From positions 234,501 to 298,500 of the forward strand of contig NC_012691.1 of the NCBI RefSeq assembly GCF_000023065.1: a DNA stretch of 64,000 bases. Direction: 5' to 3'. The position numbers and the translations under genes are program-made. Within the stretch, counting starts at the first letter, position 1. Every line of letters starts with the position of its first letter. Below the pieces are notes generated by a model that was not told the DNA's origin, ran no database searches, and saw only the letters and a program-made list of their open reading frames with translations. Source of the DNA: Tolumonas auensis DSM 9187 (GTDB lineage: Bacteria > Pseudomonadota > Gammaproteobacteria > Enterobacterales > Aeromonadaceae). Shown one piece after another: positions 7,801-16,057 of the stretch.

Positions 7801-10107
7801 GTGAAGAAAATAATGCATATGACCCGGCTGCATAAGCAGATTGTGAATCGAGTTGGCTTGATTGTTATTGCGTTGGCCTTTCTGGTGACGGCCAGCTGCA
7901 TTGGTATTATTAGCTGGCTTTATCTCAAAACAGATGCTGAACAGGTGGCAGCGGAATTAACCAAAGTTGAGCTGTTGCTGCAAAATGAGCGTGATGGTCT
8001 TAGCCGTGCGGTAAATGATTATGCTGTCTGGGATGACGCGTATGACTATGTCAGCAAGCCCAACCGGAAATTTGAAACCGATAATTTTACCCAGCAATCG
8101 CTTAATGTGATGCAACTGGATTTTGTTGCGATTATGGCCGCTCCGGGTAAGACGCTGTTTTCTTCGGAAATTAATCCCGCCTATTCCAATATCACGGCAA
8201 CCCCGGCAATTCATACCCCGTTACTGTGGTCTCTGCTGGCCAAATTACCTGACTGGCAGCAGAGGAACGGTGAGAAGATGCAATCAACCTATCTGACTGC
8301 CGCCAATGGCCGCCCATTATTACTGGCTGTGTCCGGTATATTTGATTCCTCGCTGGAACAGCCGCACAGCGGCCTGATGATTTTTGGCCGCTATCTGGAC
8401 GGAACTTATTTACAGCGTCTGCAGCAGCTCGCGGAAAGTCAGCTACAGATATCCGCACAAATGCCGGTACAGAAAATAACCGCGCCGTTATATCACACAG
8501 AGCAAACCGCCAGTAAGCGCTTAACCAGCTGGCAAACCCCGGATATCTGGCTGCAGGTCAGCAAAGACGTTAACTGGCAGCAACGTTATCTGATGATGGC
8601 ACTGTTTGCTCTTGGTCTGCTGCTGGTGCTGCTATTTACATCCTGGGTTCTGCAGCGCTTGTTGAACCGGCTGGTGGTCGAACGAATTGAAACCTTTGCT
8701 GAGCTGGCATCGCGCCGTACGCAGGGGGAGCGGATTTACTGGCCGGTGGAAGGACAGAACGAGCTTGATTTGCTGGCGCGGACCTTCAATGAACTGATGG
8801 ATGAAGTTCAGGCTGCACAAAAGAATATGCATGACCTCAGTATTACGGATACGTTGACGGCCTTAGGCAACCGGCGCGGTATGGAAGAACAGGTCAGCAA
8901 AATGATGAAGACTTGCCAGCTGGGAACACCACTGAGCATGCTGTTGATGGATCTTGATGGTTTCAAGCTGATCAATGACAGTCTCGGACATGCCGCCGGC
9001 GATTTGCTGCTGCAGGAAGTGGCGCAACGGATGCGGCAGGTGATGCGCCGGCAGGATAAGTTGTTCCGCATGGGCGGAGATGAGTTCGCTGTGCTGATGC
9101 CGCATACGACCGCTGAACAGGGACATCTGCTCGCGGAACGGCTGATCGAAACACTGGTGGCACCGATCCATTTTGGTCAGCATCGGTTGAGTGTTTCCGG
9201 TTCCGTTGGGGTAGCCCAGTGGGATGGTGAAACGGATGGTTTAGAACTGATGCGTCATGCTGATCTGGCGATGTATGTTGCGAAACGGGATGGCAAATCG
9301 TGTGTCCGTCTGTTTGAGAAAGGCATGAGCGGCGTTGCGTCGGAACGTATGACGCTGGAACAGGAGCTGCGCCGTGCTATCGCCGAACAGAGTATTGAAC
9401 CGCATTTTCAGCCAGTGATCGATACCGGCAGTGGTAATGTCGTGGCGGTCGAAATGCTGGCCCGCTGGCGGCGCAATAATGAATCAGTTCCACCGCTGGG
9501 GTTTATCCGTCTGGCCGAGGACCTGGGGTTAATTAATCAGCTTTCCATGCAATTGCTGGAAAAAGGATTAACGGCACTGCGCCATTTCCGCCAGCACTAT
9601 CCCGAGCTCAAACTGCAGATCAACATTTCGCCGTTACAGTTTGCTGATCGCCATCTGGCTCTTACCATGCTGCAAACTATCGCCGCCTATGATCTGCCAT
9701 CAACGGCACTGGCGGTGGAACTGACGGAAGGGGCAATGCTGCTGTACCCGGAACAGGTAGAGCAAACGATGCGGCAATTCGTGGAAGCCGGTGTCAGTCT
9801 GCATCTGGATGATTTCGGTACCGGTTATTCCTCACTGGCGCGCCTGCGTGATTTACCCTTTGATACGGTAAAACTGGATCGTTCGTTTGTCGTGATGCTC
9901 GGCGAAGGGGATACTACACTGTCACAAGCGGTCTTTGATATGGCAACCAGCATGCACATGGATCTGATTGCGGAAGGTGTTGAAAATCAGACCGAATATG
10001 AAGAGCTGCAAGCGATTGGTTACCGCCAGATGCAGGGCTATATGTTTGCCCGTCCGATGCCTGAAACCGCATTAATTCAGTGGCTGCAGGCGCATGCTGC
10101 TGCCTGA
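7801..10107 (+). CDS. CHASE4-GGDEF-EAL cyclic-di-GMP signalling protein
   Basis: The 768-residue membrane protein has transmembrane helix 1 (about 20-42), a periplasmic CHASE4 sensor domain (DYAVWDDAYDYV), transmembrane helix 2 (about 262-285), a HAMP-like linker, a GGDEF diguanylate cyclase domain and an EAL phosphodiesterase domain. The cyclase motif GGDEF is intact with a product-inhibition site RRQD five residues before it. The EAL domain keeps EMLARW, DDFGTGYSS and KLDRSF. Both activities could therefore be functional; which dominates cannot be read. No strong ribosome-binding site separates the GTG at 7801 from ATGs at 7813 and 7819, so the start is uncertain by a few residues. It is a single-gene unit ending in a hairpin before convergent thiD. 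Confidence 0.93.
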   Translation: MKKIMHMTRLHKQIVNRVGLIVIALAFLVTASCIGIISWLYLKTDAEQVAAELTKVELLLQNERDGLSRAVNDYAVWDDAYDYVSKPNRKFETDNFTQQSLNVMQLDFVAIMAAPGKTLFSSEINPAYSNITATPAIHTPLLWSLLAKLPDWQQRNGEKMQSTYLTAANGRPLLLAVSGIFDSSLEQPHSGLMIFGRYLDGTYLQRLQQLAESQLQISAQMPVQKITAPLYHTEQTASKRLTSWQTPDIWLQVSKDVNWQQRYLMMALFALGLLLVLLFTSWVLQRLLNRLVVERIETFAELASRRTQGERIYWPVEGQNELDLLARTFNELMDEVQAAQKNMHDLSITDTLTALGNRRGMEEQVSKMMKTCQLGTPLSMLLMDLDGFKLINDSLGHAAGDLLLQEVAQRMRQVMRRQDKLFRMGGDEFAVLMPHTTAEQGHLLAERLIETLVAPIHFGQHRLSVSGSVGVAQWDGETDGLELMRHADLAMYVAKRDGKSCVRLFEKGMSGVASERMTLEQELRRAIAEQSIEPHFQPVIDTGSGNVVAVEMLARWRRNNESVPPLGFIRLAEDLGLINQLSMQLLEKGLTALRHFRQHYPELKLQINISPLQFADRHLALTMLQTIAAYDLPSTALAVELTEGAMLLYPEQVEQTMRQFVEAGVSLHLDDFGTGYSSLARLRDLPFDTVKLDRSFVVMLGEGDTTLSQAVFDMATSMHMDLIAEGVENQTEYEELQAIGYRQMQGYMFARPMPETALIQWLQAHAAA

Positions 10108-10113
10108 TAGACA

Positions 10114-10140
10114 GCAGATCCGGTATTCCACCGGATCTGC
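10114..10140. terminator. Hairpin between GGDEF/EAL gene and thiD
   Basis: GCAGATCCGGT (10114-10124) and ACCGGATCTGC (10130-10140) make a perfect 11-bp stem with a 5-base loop between convergent genes. No T tract follows on either strand; it probably serves as a bidirectional terminator. Confidence 0.6.
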
Positions 10141-10148
10141 CAGGCCGG

Positions 10149-10949
10149 TTACTGCCACCACTGATAGAAATGGTGCACCGGGCCGATGCCGTGTCCGACA
10201 TCCAGCTGATCAGCCTGCGCTAATGCACCGGAAAGCCATGTCTTGGCGTGAGATATGGTTTCCGGCCAGTTTTTATAGCGCGGATATAAAGCGGCAATTG
10301 CAGAGGACAATGTGCAGCCAGTGCCATGCGTATTCTTGGTCTGAATCCGTGGCGCTGTAAACGGAATTGCCTCTTGTGGTGTGATCAGCCAGTCGGGGCT
10401 GTTGCTGCCACTCAGATGACCGCCTTTCATCAGCACCGCCTGACATCCCGCCTTGAGTAAATTGCGTCCCTGTTCCACCATTTCTGTTTCTGTTGTCGCC
10501 TCGTCACAGCCGAGCAAGGCGGCCGCTTCCGGCAGATTCGGAGTAACAATACTGGCTTGCGGCAGCAGGTGCCGGCGCAGTGCATCTATCGCAGAGTCAG
10601 CCAGCAGACGATGCCCGTTTTTGGACACCATGACCGGATCCAGCACCACACAAGCCGGTCGCCATTCTCGCAGAGCTTCTGCAACTGCGGCAATAATGGC
10701 GGTATCTGCCAGCATGCCTATTTTCACTGCATCAACCCGGATATCGCTGAACACCGCCTGACATTGTGCCGTGACAAAGGCTGCCGGTACGGCGTGTACC
10801 GCTTGTACGCCTTGTGTATTTTGCGCGGTGAGGGCGGTGATCACACTCATGCCATAAGTGCCGAGTGCGGAAAAAGTTTTCAAATCGGCCTGAATGCCGG
10901 CACCGCCACTGCAGTCTGAGCCGGCAATGGTTAAAGTATGGGGGATCAT
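10149..10949 (-). CDS. thiD: Hydroxymethylpyrimidine/phosphomethylpyrimidine kinase
   Basis: ThiD phosphorylates HMP and then HMP-P to HMP-PP, the pyrimidine half of thiamine. The 266-residue ribokinase-fold protein starts TIAGSDCSGGAGIQADLKTF, the classic ThiD substrate-binding segment. It also has VLDPVMVSKNGHRLL and the anion-hole motif THGTGCTLSSAIAA with the catalytic Asp position replaced by the usual GTGC context. Its ATG overlaps the thiE stop as ATGA, so it is the last gene of thiM-thiE-thiD. Only salvage and coupling functions are present in this window; no thiC, thiG or thiF is seen. Confidence 0.95.
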   Translation of the reverse strand: MIPHTLTIAGSDCSGGAGIQADLKTFSALGTYGMSVITALTAQNTQGVQAVHAVPAAFVTAQCQAVFSDIRVDAVKIGMLADTAIIAAVAEALREWRPACVVLDPVMVSKNGHRLLADSAIDALRRHLLPQASIVTPNLPEAAALLGCDEATTETEMVEQGRNLLKAGCQAVLMKGGHLSGSNSPDWLITPQEAIPFTAPRIQTKNTHGTGCTLSSAIAALYPRYKNWPETISHAKTWLSGALAQADQLDVGHGIGPVHHFYQWWQ

Positions 10950-11581
10950 GGTCTGGCCTCGTGAATAAGTTGTCCTAATGTGCGGGTTGCCAGCGCCGGA
11001 TCTGCTACGGCACAGATCGCGGAGACCACCGCAATCCCGTCTGCTCCGGCCCGGATGATATCGGAAGTTTCGCTGGCGCCGATCCCGCCGATTGCAACCA
11101 CCGGCTGGTGGATTTGGGTCATCCAGTCACGGAAGGTCGCTAAACCGATAGCAGGATCCGCATCCTGCTTGGTGCCGGTCGGAAATACCGGGCCGATACC
11201 TAAATAATCAGCCAGCAGGCAATCATCACCCTGCAGATGGTGCGCTTTGGATATGGAAAGACCCAGAATTTTGTCGGGTCCTAATAACTGACGCGCCATT
11301 GCCAGAGGCAGATCGCCTTGTCCCAGGTGTACGCCATCCGCATCACAGGCCAGGGCAATATCGATATGATCATTGATCAGAAACGGCACCCGCGCTTCAC
11401 GGCTCATCGGCAGGATCTGCTGTGATAATCGCAGCCAGTCACGTTTTTTCCACTGCGGTGCCCGTAACTGGATAACGGTAACACCCGCATCCAGCACTTG
11501 CTGTGTCAGCTTGATGGTGGCGTCAAAACCGCCACACATCACCGGGTCCAGCACCAGATAAAGGGATAAATCCAGTTTCAT
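10946..11581 (-). CDS. thiE: Thiamine-phosphate synthase
   Basis: ThiE joins HMP-PP and hydroxyethylthiazole phosphate to give thiamine phosphate. The 211-residue TIM-barrel protein shows [51 protein letters not shown] and VVAIGGIGA, all positions typical of ThiE phosphate and pyrimidine binding. Start and stop both overlap the neighbours by 4 bases (ATGA), so translation is coupled from thiM to thiE to thiD. Expression is governed by the TPP riboswitch ahead of thiM. Confidence 0.95.
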   Translation of the reverse strand: MKLDLSLYLVLDPVMCGGFDATIKLTQQVLDAGVTVIQLRAPQWKKRDWLRLSQQILPMSREARVPFLINDHIDIALACDADGVHLGQGDLPLAMARQLLGPDKILGLSISKAHHLQGDDCLLADYLGIGPVFPTGTKQDADPAIGLATFRDWMTQIHQPVVAIGGIGASETSDIIRAGADGIAVVSAICAVADPALATRTLGQLIHEARP

Positions 11582-12381
11582 GCCAGTGCCTCGGCGATGG
11601 TCACGGCATCCAGCAGATAAAGGTTATCCAGAAACGCCGGTACAAAACTTCCCGGACCTTTTGCTTTCGCTGCGGCACGTTGTCCGGCAATTGCCATAAC
11701 CGCACACGCACTGGCGACAGCATCTAACCGGTCTTTTTCTTCACACCCGGCGATAAAAGCCGCGACGACGCTGGAAAGCGCACAGCCGGTGCCGGTCACG
11801 CGGGTCATCAGCGGGTCACCGGCTTTGATACTGACGACACGCTCACCATCGGTGATGTAATCAATTTCACCTGTGACGGCGACAATGGCACCGCTGCTTT
11901 TGGCCAGTACCTGTGCCGCCTCAATGGCCTGATCGCTCTGGTTGGCGCTATCGACACCTTTACCTGCAGCAGCCTGACCCGCCAGCGCCATGATTTCTGA
12001 AGCGTTACCACGAATGGCTGCCGGGTGTTGTTGCAGCAGTTCACGGCATAATTCAGTTCTGTAAGGCAAAACACCTGCTGCAACGGGATCCAGCACCCAT
12101 GGTGTGCCAGCTTGATTCGCCGACTGAACGGCGATGCGGATGGTCGCGGCCTGAGCGGATGTCAGCGTGCCCACATTAACAGAAAGTACAGACGCGATAG
12201 CCGCAAAGCTGCCAGCTTCTTCGGGGGCGGTGATCATGGCGGGAGCCGCACCCAGAGCCAGTAATACATTGGCGGTAAAACCGGTCACGACATCGTTGGT
12301 GATGACATGGGTGAGGGGTACAGATCGGCGAATTCGTTCGAGATGGGTAGCAACAATCGTTGCGGGCAGAGCTTGCGGCAT
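11578..12381 (-). CDS. thiM: Hydroxyethylthiazole kinase
   Basis: ThiM phosphorylates salvaged hydroxyethylthiazole, the thiazole half of thiamine. The 267-residue ribokinase-fold protein shows [11 protein letters not shown] near the start, [25 protein letters not shown] and the C-terminal anion-hole segment [19 protein letters not shown]. The AAGGAGG ribosome-binding site lies 6-8 bases before the ATG at 12381 and is itself one arm of a perfect inverted repeat, see the element at 12384-12428. It is first in the thiM-thiE-thiD operon directly below a TPP riboswitch. Confidence 0.95.
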   Translation of the reverse strand: MPQALPATIVATHLERIRRSVPLTHVITNDVVTGFTANVLLALGAAPAMITAPEEAGSFAAIASVLSVNVGTLTSAQAATIRIAVQSANQAGTPWVLDPVAAGVLPYRTELCRELLQQHPAAIRGNASEIMALAGQAAAGKGVDSANQSDQAIEAAQVLAKSSGAIVAVTGEIDYITDGERVVSIKAGDPLMTRVTGTGCALSSVVAAFIAGCEEKDRLDAVASACAVMAIAGQRAAAKAKGPGSFVPAFLDNLYLLDAVTIAEALA

Positions 12382-12383
12382 AA

Positions 12384-12428
12384 GTCCTCCTTCAAAATGG
12401 CAGACAAAATGCGCAGCAAAAGGAGGAC
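12384..12428 (-). promoter_or_regulatory. Shine-Dalgarno-sequestering stem (riboswitch expression platform) of thiM
   Basis: In the thiM mRNA (minus strand) GUCCUCCUU (12428-12420) is an exact complement of AAGGAGGAC (12392-12384), which is the thiM ribosome-binding site just before the ATG at 12381. The two arms are 27 bases apart and follow the TPP aptamer by about 14 bases. The pairing would hide the ribosome-binding site, so control is probably at translation initiation. The alternative antiterminating pairing in the ligand-free state was not resolved by eye. Confidence 0.75.
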
Positions 12429-12441
12429 GGAGATACCCGTC

Positions 12442-12517
12442 GTGAACTCCCTACGCTGGCATGATCCAGATCAGGTGCAACGGGTATTTCTCAGCTGCCA
12501 GGCAGCACCCCGGTCAC
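12442..12517 (-). ncRNA. TPP (THI-box) riboswitch aptamer
   Basis: On the minus strand the conserved THI-box blocks occur in order: GGGGTGC (at about 12512-12506), CTGAGA (near 12495-12490), ACCCGTTGCACCTGATCTGG and ATCATGCCAGCGTAGGGA. GTGA (12517-12514) and TCAC (12445-12442) can close the P1 stem. This aptamer binds thiamine pyrophosphate and lowers expression of the following thiM-thiE-thiD operon. The match to the family is very close, including the pyrimidine-sensing CUGAGA bulge. Confidence 0.95.
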
Positions 12518-12575
12518 GGTTAATCTTCATTCTGGCGGTCAGCCGGTGCGACTGTCAACAGAACTGTCGGACGTA

Positions 12576-12977
12576 TTACTTCTTGCGATTCAGTTTTGCC
12601 ATCTTGCGCAGCAAATCATCGGCCATGGTTGCCGGATCTTCGACGACACCATCGGCATCCGCTAATGGAAAGACCGCAACCGCAACCCCATCTTCACTCA
12701 TCCCCTTTACCCAGCGATCCAGCCAGGTTTTCAGTGGAACAGCATAAGGTTCACACGCTGCAAAGTCATTGCCAGCCCAGGCTTTGGCATAATCAGGATG
12801 CGGCCAGACAGGAATACATTCCTCATCATCAGTTGATAGTGACACACAGCCCTCATCATCTTTGAGGATCCAAACTTCATTGTGCAGCACAGCCTGCTGT
12901 AAAAAATGGTGGTAACGTTGCTCTGCATCCTGAGCCAGGGTGGTTTGAAATTCTTCAGGGGATAGCGGATAGGTCAT
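12576..12977 (-). CDS. DUF2750 family protein
   Basis: The 133-residue acidic, soluble protein has the features of DUF2750: YPLSPEEFQTTL, RYHHFLQQAV, EVWILKDDEGCVSL, IPVWPHPDYAKAWA and a C-terminal DGVAVAVFPLADADGVVEDPA segment. Function of the family is not known. The frame extends upstream to 13034. The ATG at 12977 is chosen because GAGA lies about 7 bases ahead and the family starts at this point. It lies just upstream of the thiamine riboswitch on the same strand but is separated from thiM by the riboswitch leader, so it is probably a separate unit. No signal peptide or membrane segment is seen. Confidence 0.8.
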   Translation of the reverse strand: MTYPLSPEEFQTTLAQDAEQRYHHFLQQAVLHNEVWILKDDEGCVSLSTDDEECIPVWPHPDYAKAWAGNDFAACEPYAVPLKTWLDRWVKGMSEDGVAVAVFPLADADGVVEDPATMADDLLRKMAKLNRKK

Positions 12978-13104
12978 GATCATTTCTCTGATATTTGAAG
13001 TTAAAAATTTAAGGCCTAGGATTTCCAACAACATACCATGTTAAGCTCTTTTGTCTGAATTATGTGTTCAATGCAGGTCAGATGCTGTGCCAAGAGATGT
13101 GAAA

Positions 13105-14274
13105 ATGGATATCAATGGAAAAAACAGAGTAGTCAATCTGCTGAGACAGCATTCTCATTCCAGAGTGGAACTCGCAAAAAAAACGGGGCTGGTAAAGTCA
13201 TCCTTAACCAAAATAACGCAGCAATTGCTGAATGATGGAATTATAGAAGAAATAGATGTTCTCCAGCCCAAATCTCGGCACAGATCAGATGGACGGCCAC
13301 AGACACTATTACAGTTAAAGCCCCGGGTTAATCACAGCATCTGTTTTTACGTCTCCACAGAAAATATCTGCGGAAATCTGATCGATCAAACCAATACTAT
13401 TATCGATAACTATCAACAGATCTGGGATTTAACCCGGCCAGAGAGCGCATTATCAGTAGAGTTTTTTGTTGATCTGATAAAAAAAATTTCCATTCGGCTC
13501 TGTGAGCAGAATCAGCTTTCACTAACAGAAATTAAAATTATTACTGTCGCCACGCAAGGAAAGCTGGCCCAGGCATCCGGGACAGTATTTTACAGTCAAC
13601 TATTTAAAGATAAGCATTTTAATCTGACCGCAGCGATTACTGCAGCAACCGGTATTGAAAGCAAAATTTTTAATATCGCTTATTGCTCATCTCATCGCAT
13701 CCAGCAGCTATATCCGCAGCATGACAGCTTTATTACCGTTCTTCTCGGTTATGGTGTCGGCGTTGGTATTGTCATTGATAAACAGATTATTCTGGGGCCT
13801 CAAGGGACTGCACCTGAAATCAGTCACGTTACTTATTCTGAACATGGGCCGCTTTGTTACTGTGGTGCCCGGGGTTGTGCTGAAACCTATCTGACCTATC
13901 ACGCCATTATTGGCAAGATCAACAAATCGGATCCGCAGAATTTTCCGCGTGACACCATAGCGAAACAGCTTGAGCACATTAATCAGGAATTGAGTCGGCA
14001 TAACATTTTGTGCGAACAGATTATTCGGGAAGTGGGAAGGGTATTGGGACATGTCTTGAGTCAGTTGATTACTATTTTTAATATCAAGACTGTCATTCTG
14101 AACGGTGAAATCAGCGTCTTCTATCCATTACTCAAGGAAGAGATTGACACTTATCTGGCCGGGCACAGTGATTATCGCTATGGTGCGGGATCTACCCATA
14201 TTCTGCGGGAACCTGATGATAATGTGGCTTTTCAGGGGCTGATTGAACTGACCAACGAATCCTATCTGGTATGA
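13105..14274 (+). CDS. ROK family transcriptional regulator (NagC/Mlc-like)
   Basis: The 389-residue protein has an N-terminal winged helix (residues 5-65; SRVELAKKTGLVKSSLTKITQQLL) and a C-terminal ROK sugar-kinase-like domain. The ROK zinc motif CYCGARGCAETY is intact and EISH replaces the usual EIGH. The kinase catalytic Asp region (normally NDAN) reads NIAYCSS, so it is a regulator and not a kinase. The frame continues upstream to 13051, but the ATG at 13105 has AAGAGATG 4-8 bases ahead and the normal family start. It converges on the DUF1593 gene with a shared terminator, so an operon is excluded. The inducer and target genes are not evident; sugar-related control is likely from the family. 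Confidence 0.88.
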   Translation: MDINGKNRVVNLLRQHSHSRVELAKKTGLVKSSLTKITQQLLNDGIIEEIDVLQPKSRHRSDGRPQTLLQLKPRVNHSICFYVSTENICGNLIDQTNTIIDNYQQIWDLTRPESALSVEFFVDLIKKISIRLCEQNQLSLTEIKIITVATQGKLAQASGTVFYSQLFKDKHFNLTAAITAATGIESKIFNIAYCSSHRIQQLYPQHDSFITVLLGYGVGVGIVIDKQIILGPQGTAPEISHVTYSEHGPLCYCGARGCAETYLTYHAIIGKINKSDPQNFPRDTIAKQLEHINQELSRHNILCEQIIREVGRVLGHVLSQLITIFNIKTVILNGEISVFYPLLKEEIDTYLAGHSDYRYGAGSTHILREPDDNVAFQGLIELTNESYLV

Positions 14275-14279
14275 AACAG

Positions 14280-14320
14280 ACGACGCCTGCACAAAAAAGA
14301 GCTCTTTGTGCAGGCGTCGT
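14280..14320. terminator. Bidirectional terminator between ROK regulator and DUF1593 gene
   Basis: ACGACGCCTGCACAAA (14280-14295) and TTTGTGCAGGCGTCGT (14305-14320) form a perfect 16-bp stem with a 9-base loop between two convergent stops. On the plus strand it runs into GTTACTTGCTTTTAG, so T-rich sequence is close. Confidence 0.85.
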
Positions 14321-14331
14321 GTTACTTGCTT

Positions 14332-15867
14332 TTAGTTTTTCACTTTGATGACAACCCGACGATAACTGGTCAGCGCTGGCTGTCCATTATCGGTCACCGC
14401 CAGAATAACGTGAGCCTCGCCGCCCTCATCGCAAGGCGCTTTTGCGTCTGGAAGCCAGACATCCCGGCAAGTCTTGTTCACTTTGACCGTTGTCTTGCTC
14501 TGATCCGCAGAAAGCACGGTAATGTCGGCCAGACCCGGTTTACCGACTTCGCCGCTATATCCCGCTTCCTTATAATGGAACCAGCTATAAGTCAGTGCGT
14601 TCTTATCGGGATCGTGGCTGGCGGACGCATCAAGCGAAATGCTGTCGCCCGGCTTGGCATTGATATAGATAACCTCTTTTCCTTCGTTGCCATTCACACT
14701 CAGTACCGGGTGGTGGTTGGCATCGTCGAAAGATTTGATGGTCCAGTCCATGCGGGCCGCAAAATCATTCTGGAACTGATCACGCCAGCGCCAGATTGTC
14801 GCCTGGTCAGAGGTATATTCTTTTCCATCGGCACCCACAACGGTATCGGCAGATGTTACACGAGGGAACCAGTCACCCCCCTGAGTCCAGATAGAACGGC
14901 TTTCACCATATGGCTGACGGTAGATATAACGGCCACCCCAACCACCCCAGCTTGGGCTACGGAAACTATTCAGGCCGTTATCAGTAAGACCGAGATAAGC
15001 CGGTGTATCACCTTCCATAATGAAGGCATATTTCAGATAGTGTTTGCCGAGCGGACCCTTGCTGCGGATATTCACATCCAGCCATTCGTTGGCGACCTTG
15101 CTGAAATCGGCTCCGGCGCCGTTTTTGTAATATTCGTCCCCGGCTATACCCGTCCAGGTTGCGGACGCATATTCACCGCCATCGGGTGAAGAGGGTTTAA
15201 CGATATAGGATACGTTTGGAAATTCTTTGCGGATCCAGGGACCGGCATCATCCTGATCTGAGATCGAATAGACGCGAAGCTTGGCTTCGAACTGCTTCAG
15301 CTGTTCCGCAGAACGGGTCGCTTTTACATCATACAGCGCCTGAGCAAGTGTGTTCGCACCGCCCCAGACTGTTACCCATACCGGGCGCTCGTCTGCCTTG
15401 TCGACTGCAGCAATCAAAGCCTGAGAGCCGGGAGACGACTTGCCTTTGCCCACATCAGCCATGCCATAGCCCGGCTGACCATTAGTAACCAGACTTTCCA
15501 GATAAGACTTCGTTGGCCAGTTTGCCGCGTGCTTCATCAGATTGGGTCTGACTTCGTCATAGGCTGAGATAATGCCCTTAATCGTCCCGGTTTCACGCTT
15601 TGAGCGCTGCCATGTCGAAGTCGTTGCGACTAACCCTTCAAGATCAATCTCGTTGGAGTAGGTCAGTAAGCGGACCATCGACATTTGATCATCCGGTTCG
15701 TTCCCCATATCCGTCAGGACAAACATGCGGGGGTGGCCGGAATACATATCAATGTTTTCTGCTGCACTGACGCTCGAAGAAATGATACTGGCTGACATCA
15801 TCCCCAGGATCAGACTGCCTGCCAGGTACTTATGTTTATATGACTTTTTCTGCTGTTTCTTTGCCAT
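14332..15867 (-). CDS. Secreted DUF1593 nucleoside-hydrolase-like protein
   Basis: The 511-residue protein begins with a Sec signal peptide: a lysine-rich N-region (KKQQKKSYKHK), a hydrophobic core (LAGSLILGMMSASII) and a probable cleavage after SSVSA near residue 35. The mature protein has a DUF1593 domain with the acidic motif VLTDMGNEPDDQMS, which resembles the metal-binding site of nucleoside hydrolases. It also has VWVTVWGGANTLAQAL, and a C-terminal Ig/PKD-like domain of about 100 residues (PGDSISLDASASHDPDKN, TYSWF). Two cysteines (in KTCRDVW and APCDEGG) may form a disulfide. Relatives occur next to polysaccharide-degrading genes and some are described as carbohydrate-binding; no activity can be assigned here. 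It has its own promoter region with an inverted repeat and a CRP-like site. Confidence 0.85.
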   Translation of the reverse strand: MAKKQQKKSYKHKYLAGSLILGMMSASIISSSVSAAENIDMYSGHPRMFVLTDMGNEPDDQMSMVRLLTYSNEIDLEGLVATTSTWQRSKRETGTIKGIISAYDEVRPNLMKHAANWPTKSYLESLVTNGQPGYGMADVGKGKSSPGSQALIAAVDKADERPVWVTVWGGANTLAQALYDVKATRSAEQLKQFEAKLRVYSISDQDDAGPWIRKEFPNVSYIVKPSSPDGGEYASATWTGIAGDEYYKNGAGADFSKVANEWLDVNIRSKGPLGKHYLKYAFIMEGDTPAYLGLTDNGLNSFRSPSWGGWGGRYIYRQPYGESRSIWTQGGDWFPRVTSADTVVGADGKEYTSDQATIWRWRDQFQNDFAARMDWTIKSFDDANHHPVLSVNGNEGKEVIYINAKPGDSISLDASASHDPDKNALTYSWFHYKEAGYSGEVGKPGLADITVLSADQSKTTVKVNKTCRDVWLPDAKAPCDEGGEAHVILAVTDNGQPALTSYRRVVIKVKN

Positions 15868-15929
15868 TTACGTAGCCCCTTGTGTGTGAGTTCTGTCTAA
15901 TTATGTGCAGGTAATCTAACGTTACTGCC

Positions 15930-15956
15930 TATATAGTTTACTTGGTGAACTATATA
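15930..15956. promoter_or_regulatory. 27-bp inverted repeat upstream of the DUF1593 gene (candidate operator)
   Basis: TATATAGTTTAC (15930-15941) and GTGAACTATATA (15945-15956) are inverted repeats matching at 11 of 12 positions around TTG. The element lies 63-89 bases before the DUF1593 start and contains -10-like TATAGT on the minus strand, so a bound protein would block or reposition RNA polymerase. The cognate regulator is unknown; the sequence does not resemble the GTTAC palindrome before idnD. Confidence 0.5.
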
Positions 15957-15983
15957 AATGGTATCCCGATTATTCTGAATTGT

Positions 15984-15999
15984 TGTGTGATGAATCACA
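15984..15999 (-). promoter_or_regulatory. CRP-like site upstream of the DUF1593 gene
   Basis: TGTGT-GATGAA-TCACA matches the CRP half-sites TGTGA-N6-TCACA with a single mismatch. It lies about 120 bases before the DUF1593 start, upstream of the large inverted repeat. This would suit catabolite-controlled expression of a secreted carbohydrate-related protein. Confidence 0.45.
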
Positions 16000-16025
16000 G
16001 AAACGGATGAGAAAAAGGCCGAAAA

Positions 16026-16057
16026 AAACAAGGCCCTGAATGATCAGGGCCTTGTTT
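16026..16057 (-). terminator. Strong leftward-facing terminator with no obvious upstream gene
   Basis: AAACAAGGCCCTGA (16026-16039) and TCAGGGCCTTGTTT (16044-16057) are a perfect 14-bp stem with loop ATGA. On the minus strand the stem is followed by TTTTTTT (complement of 16028-16022), a proper Rho-independent terminator for transcripts moving left. On the plus strand no T tract follows. No recognised gene is transcribed into it from the right. Confidence 0.75.

Noticed and set aside
12940-12975. TTCAGGGGATAGCGG resembling the loop core of the twin hairpins
   Set aside because: It is within the DUF2750 coding sequence, encoding the conserved SPEE residues, and has no flanking stem.
14308-15189. 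Open frame of 293 codons on the plus strand
   Set aside because: It is antisense to the DUF1593 gene, has no family signature and no ribosome-binding site, and the minus-strand frame has a clear signal peptide and domain.
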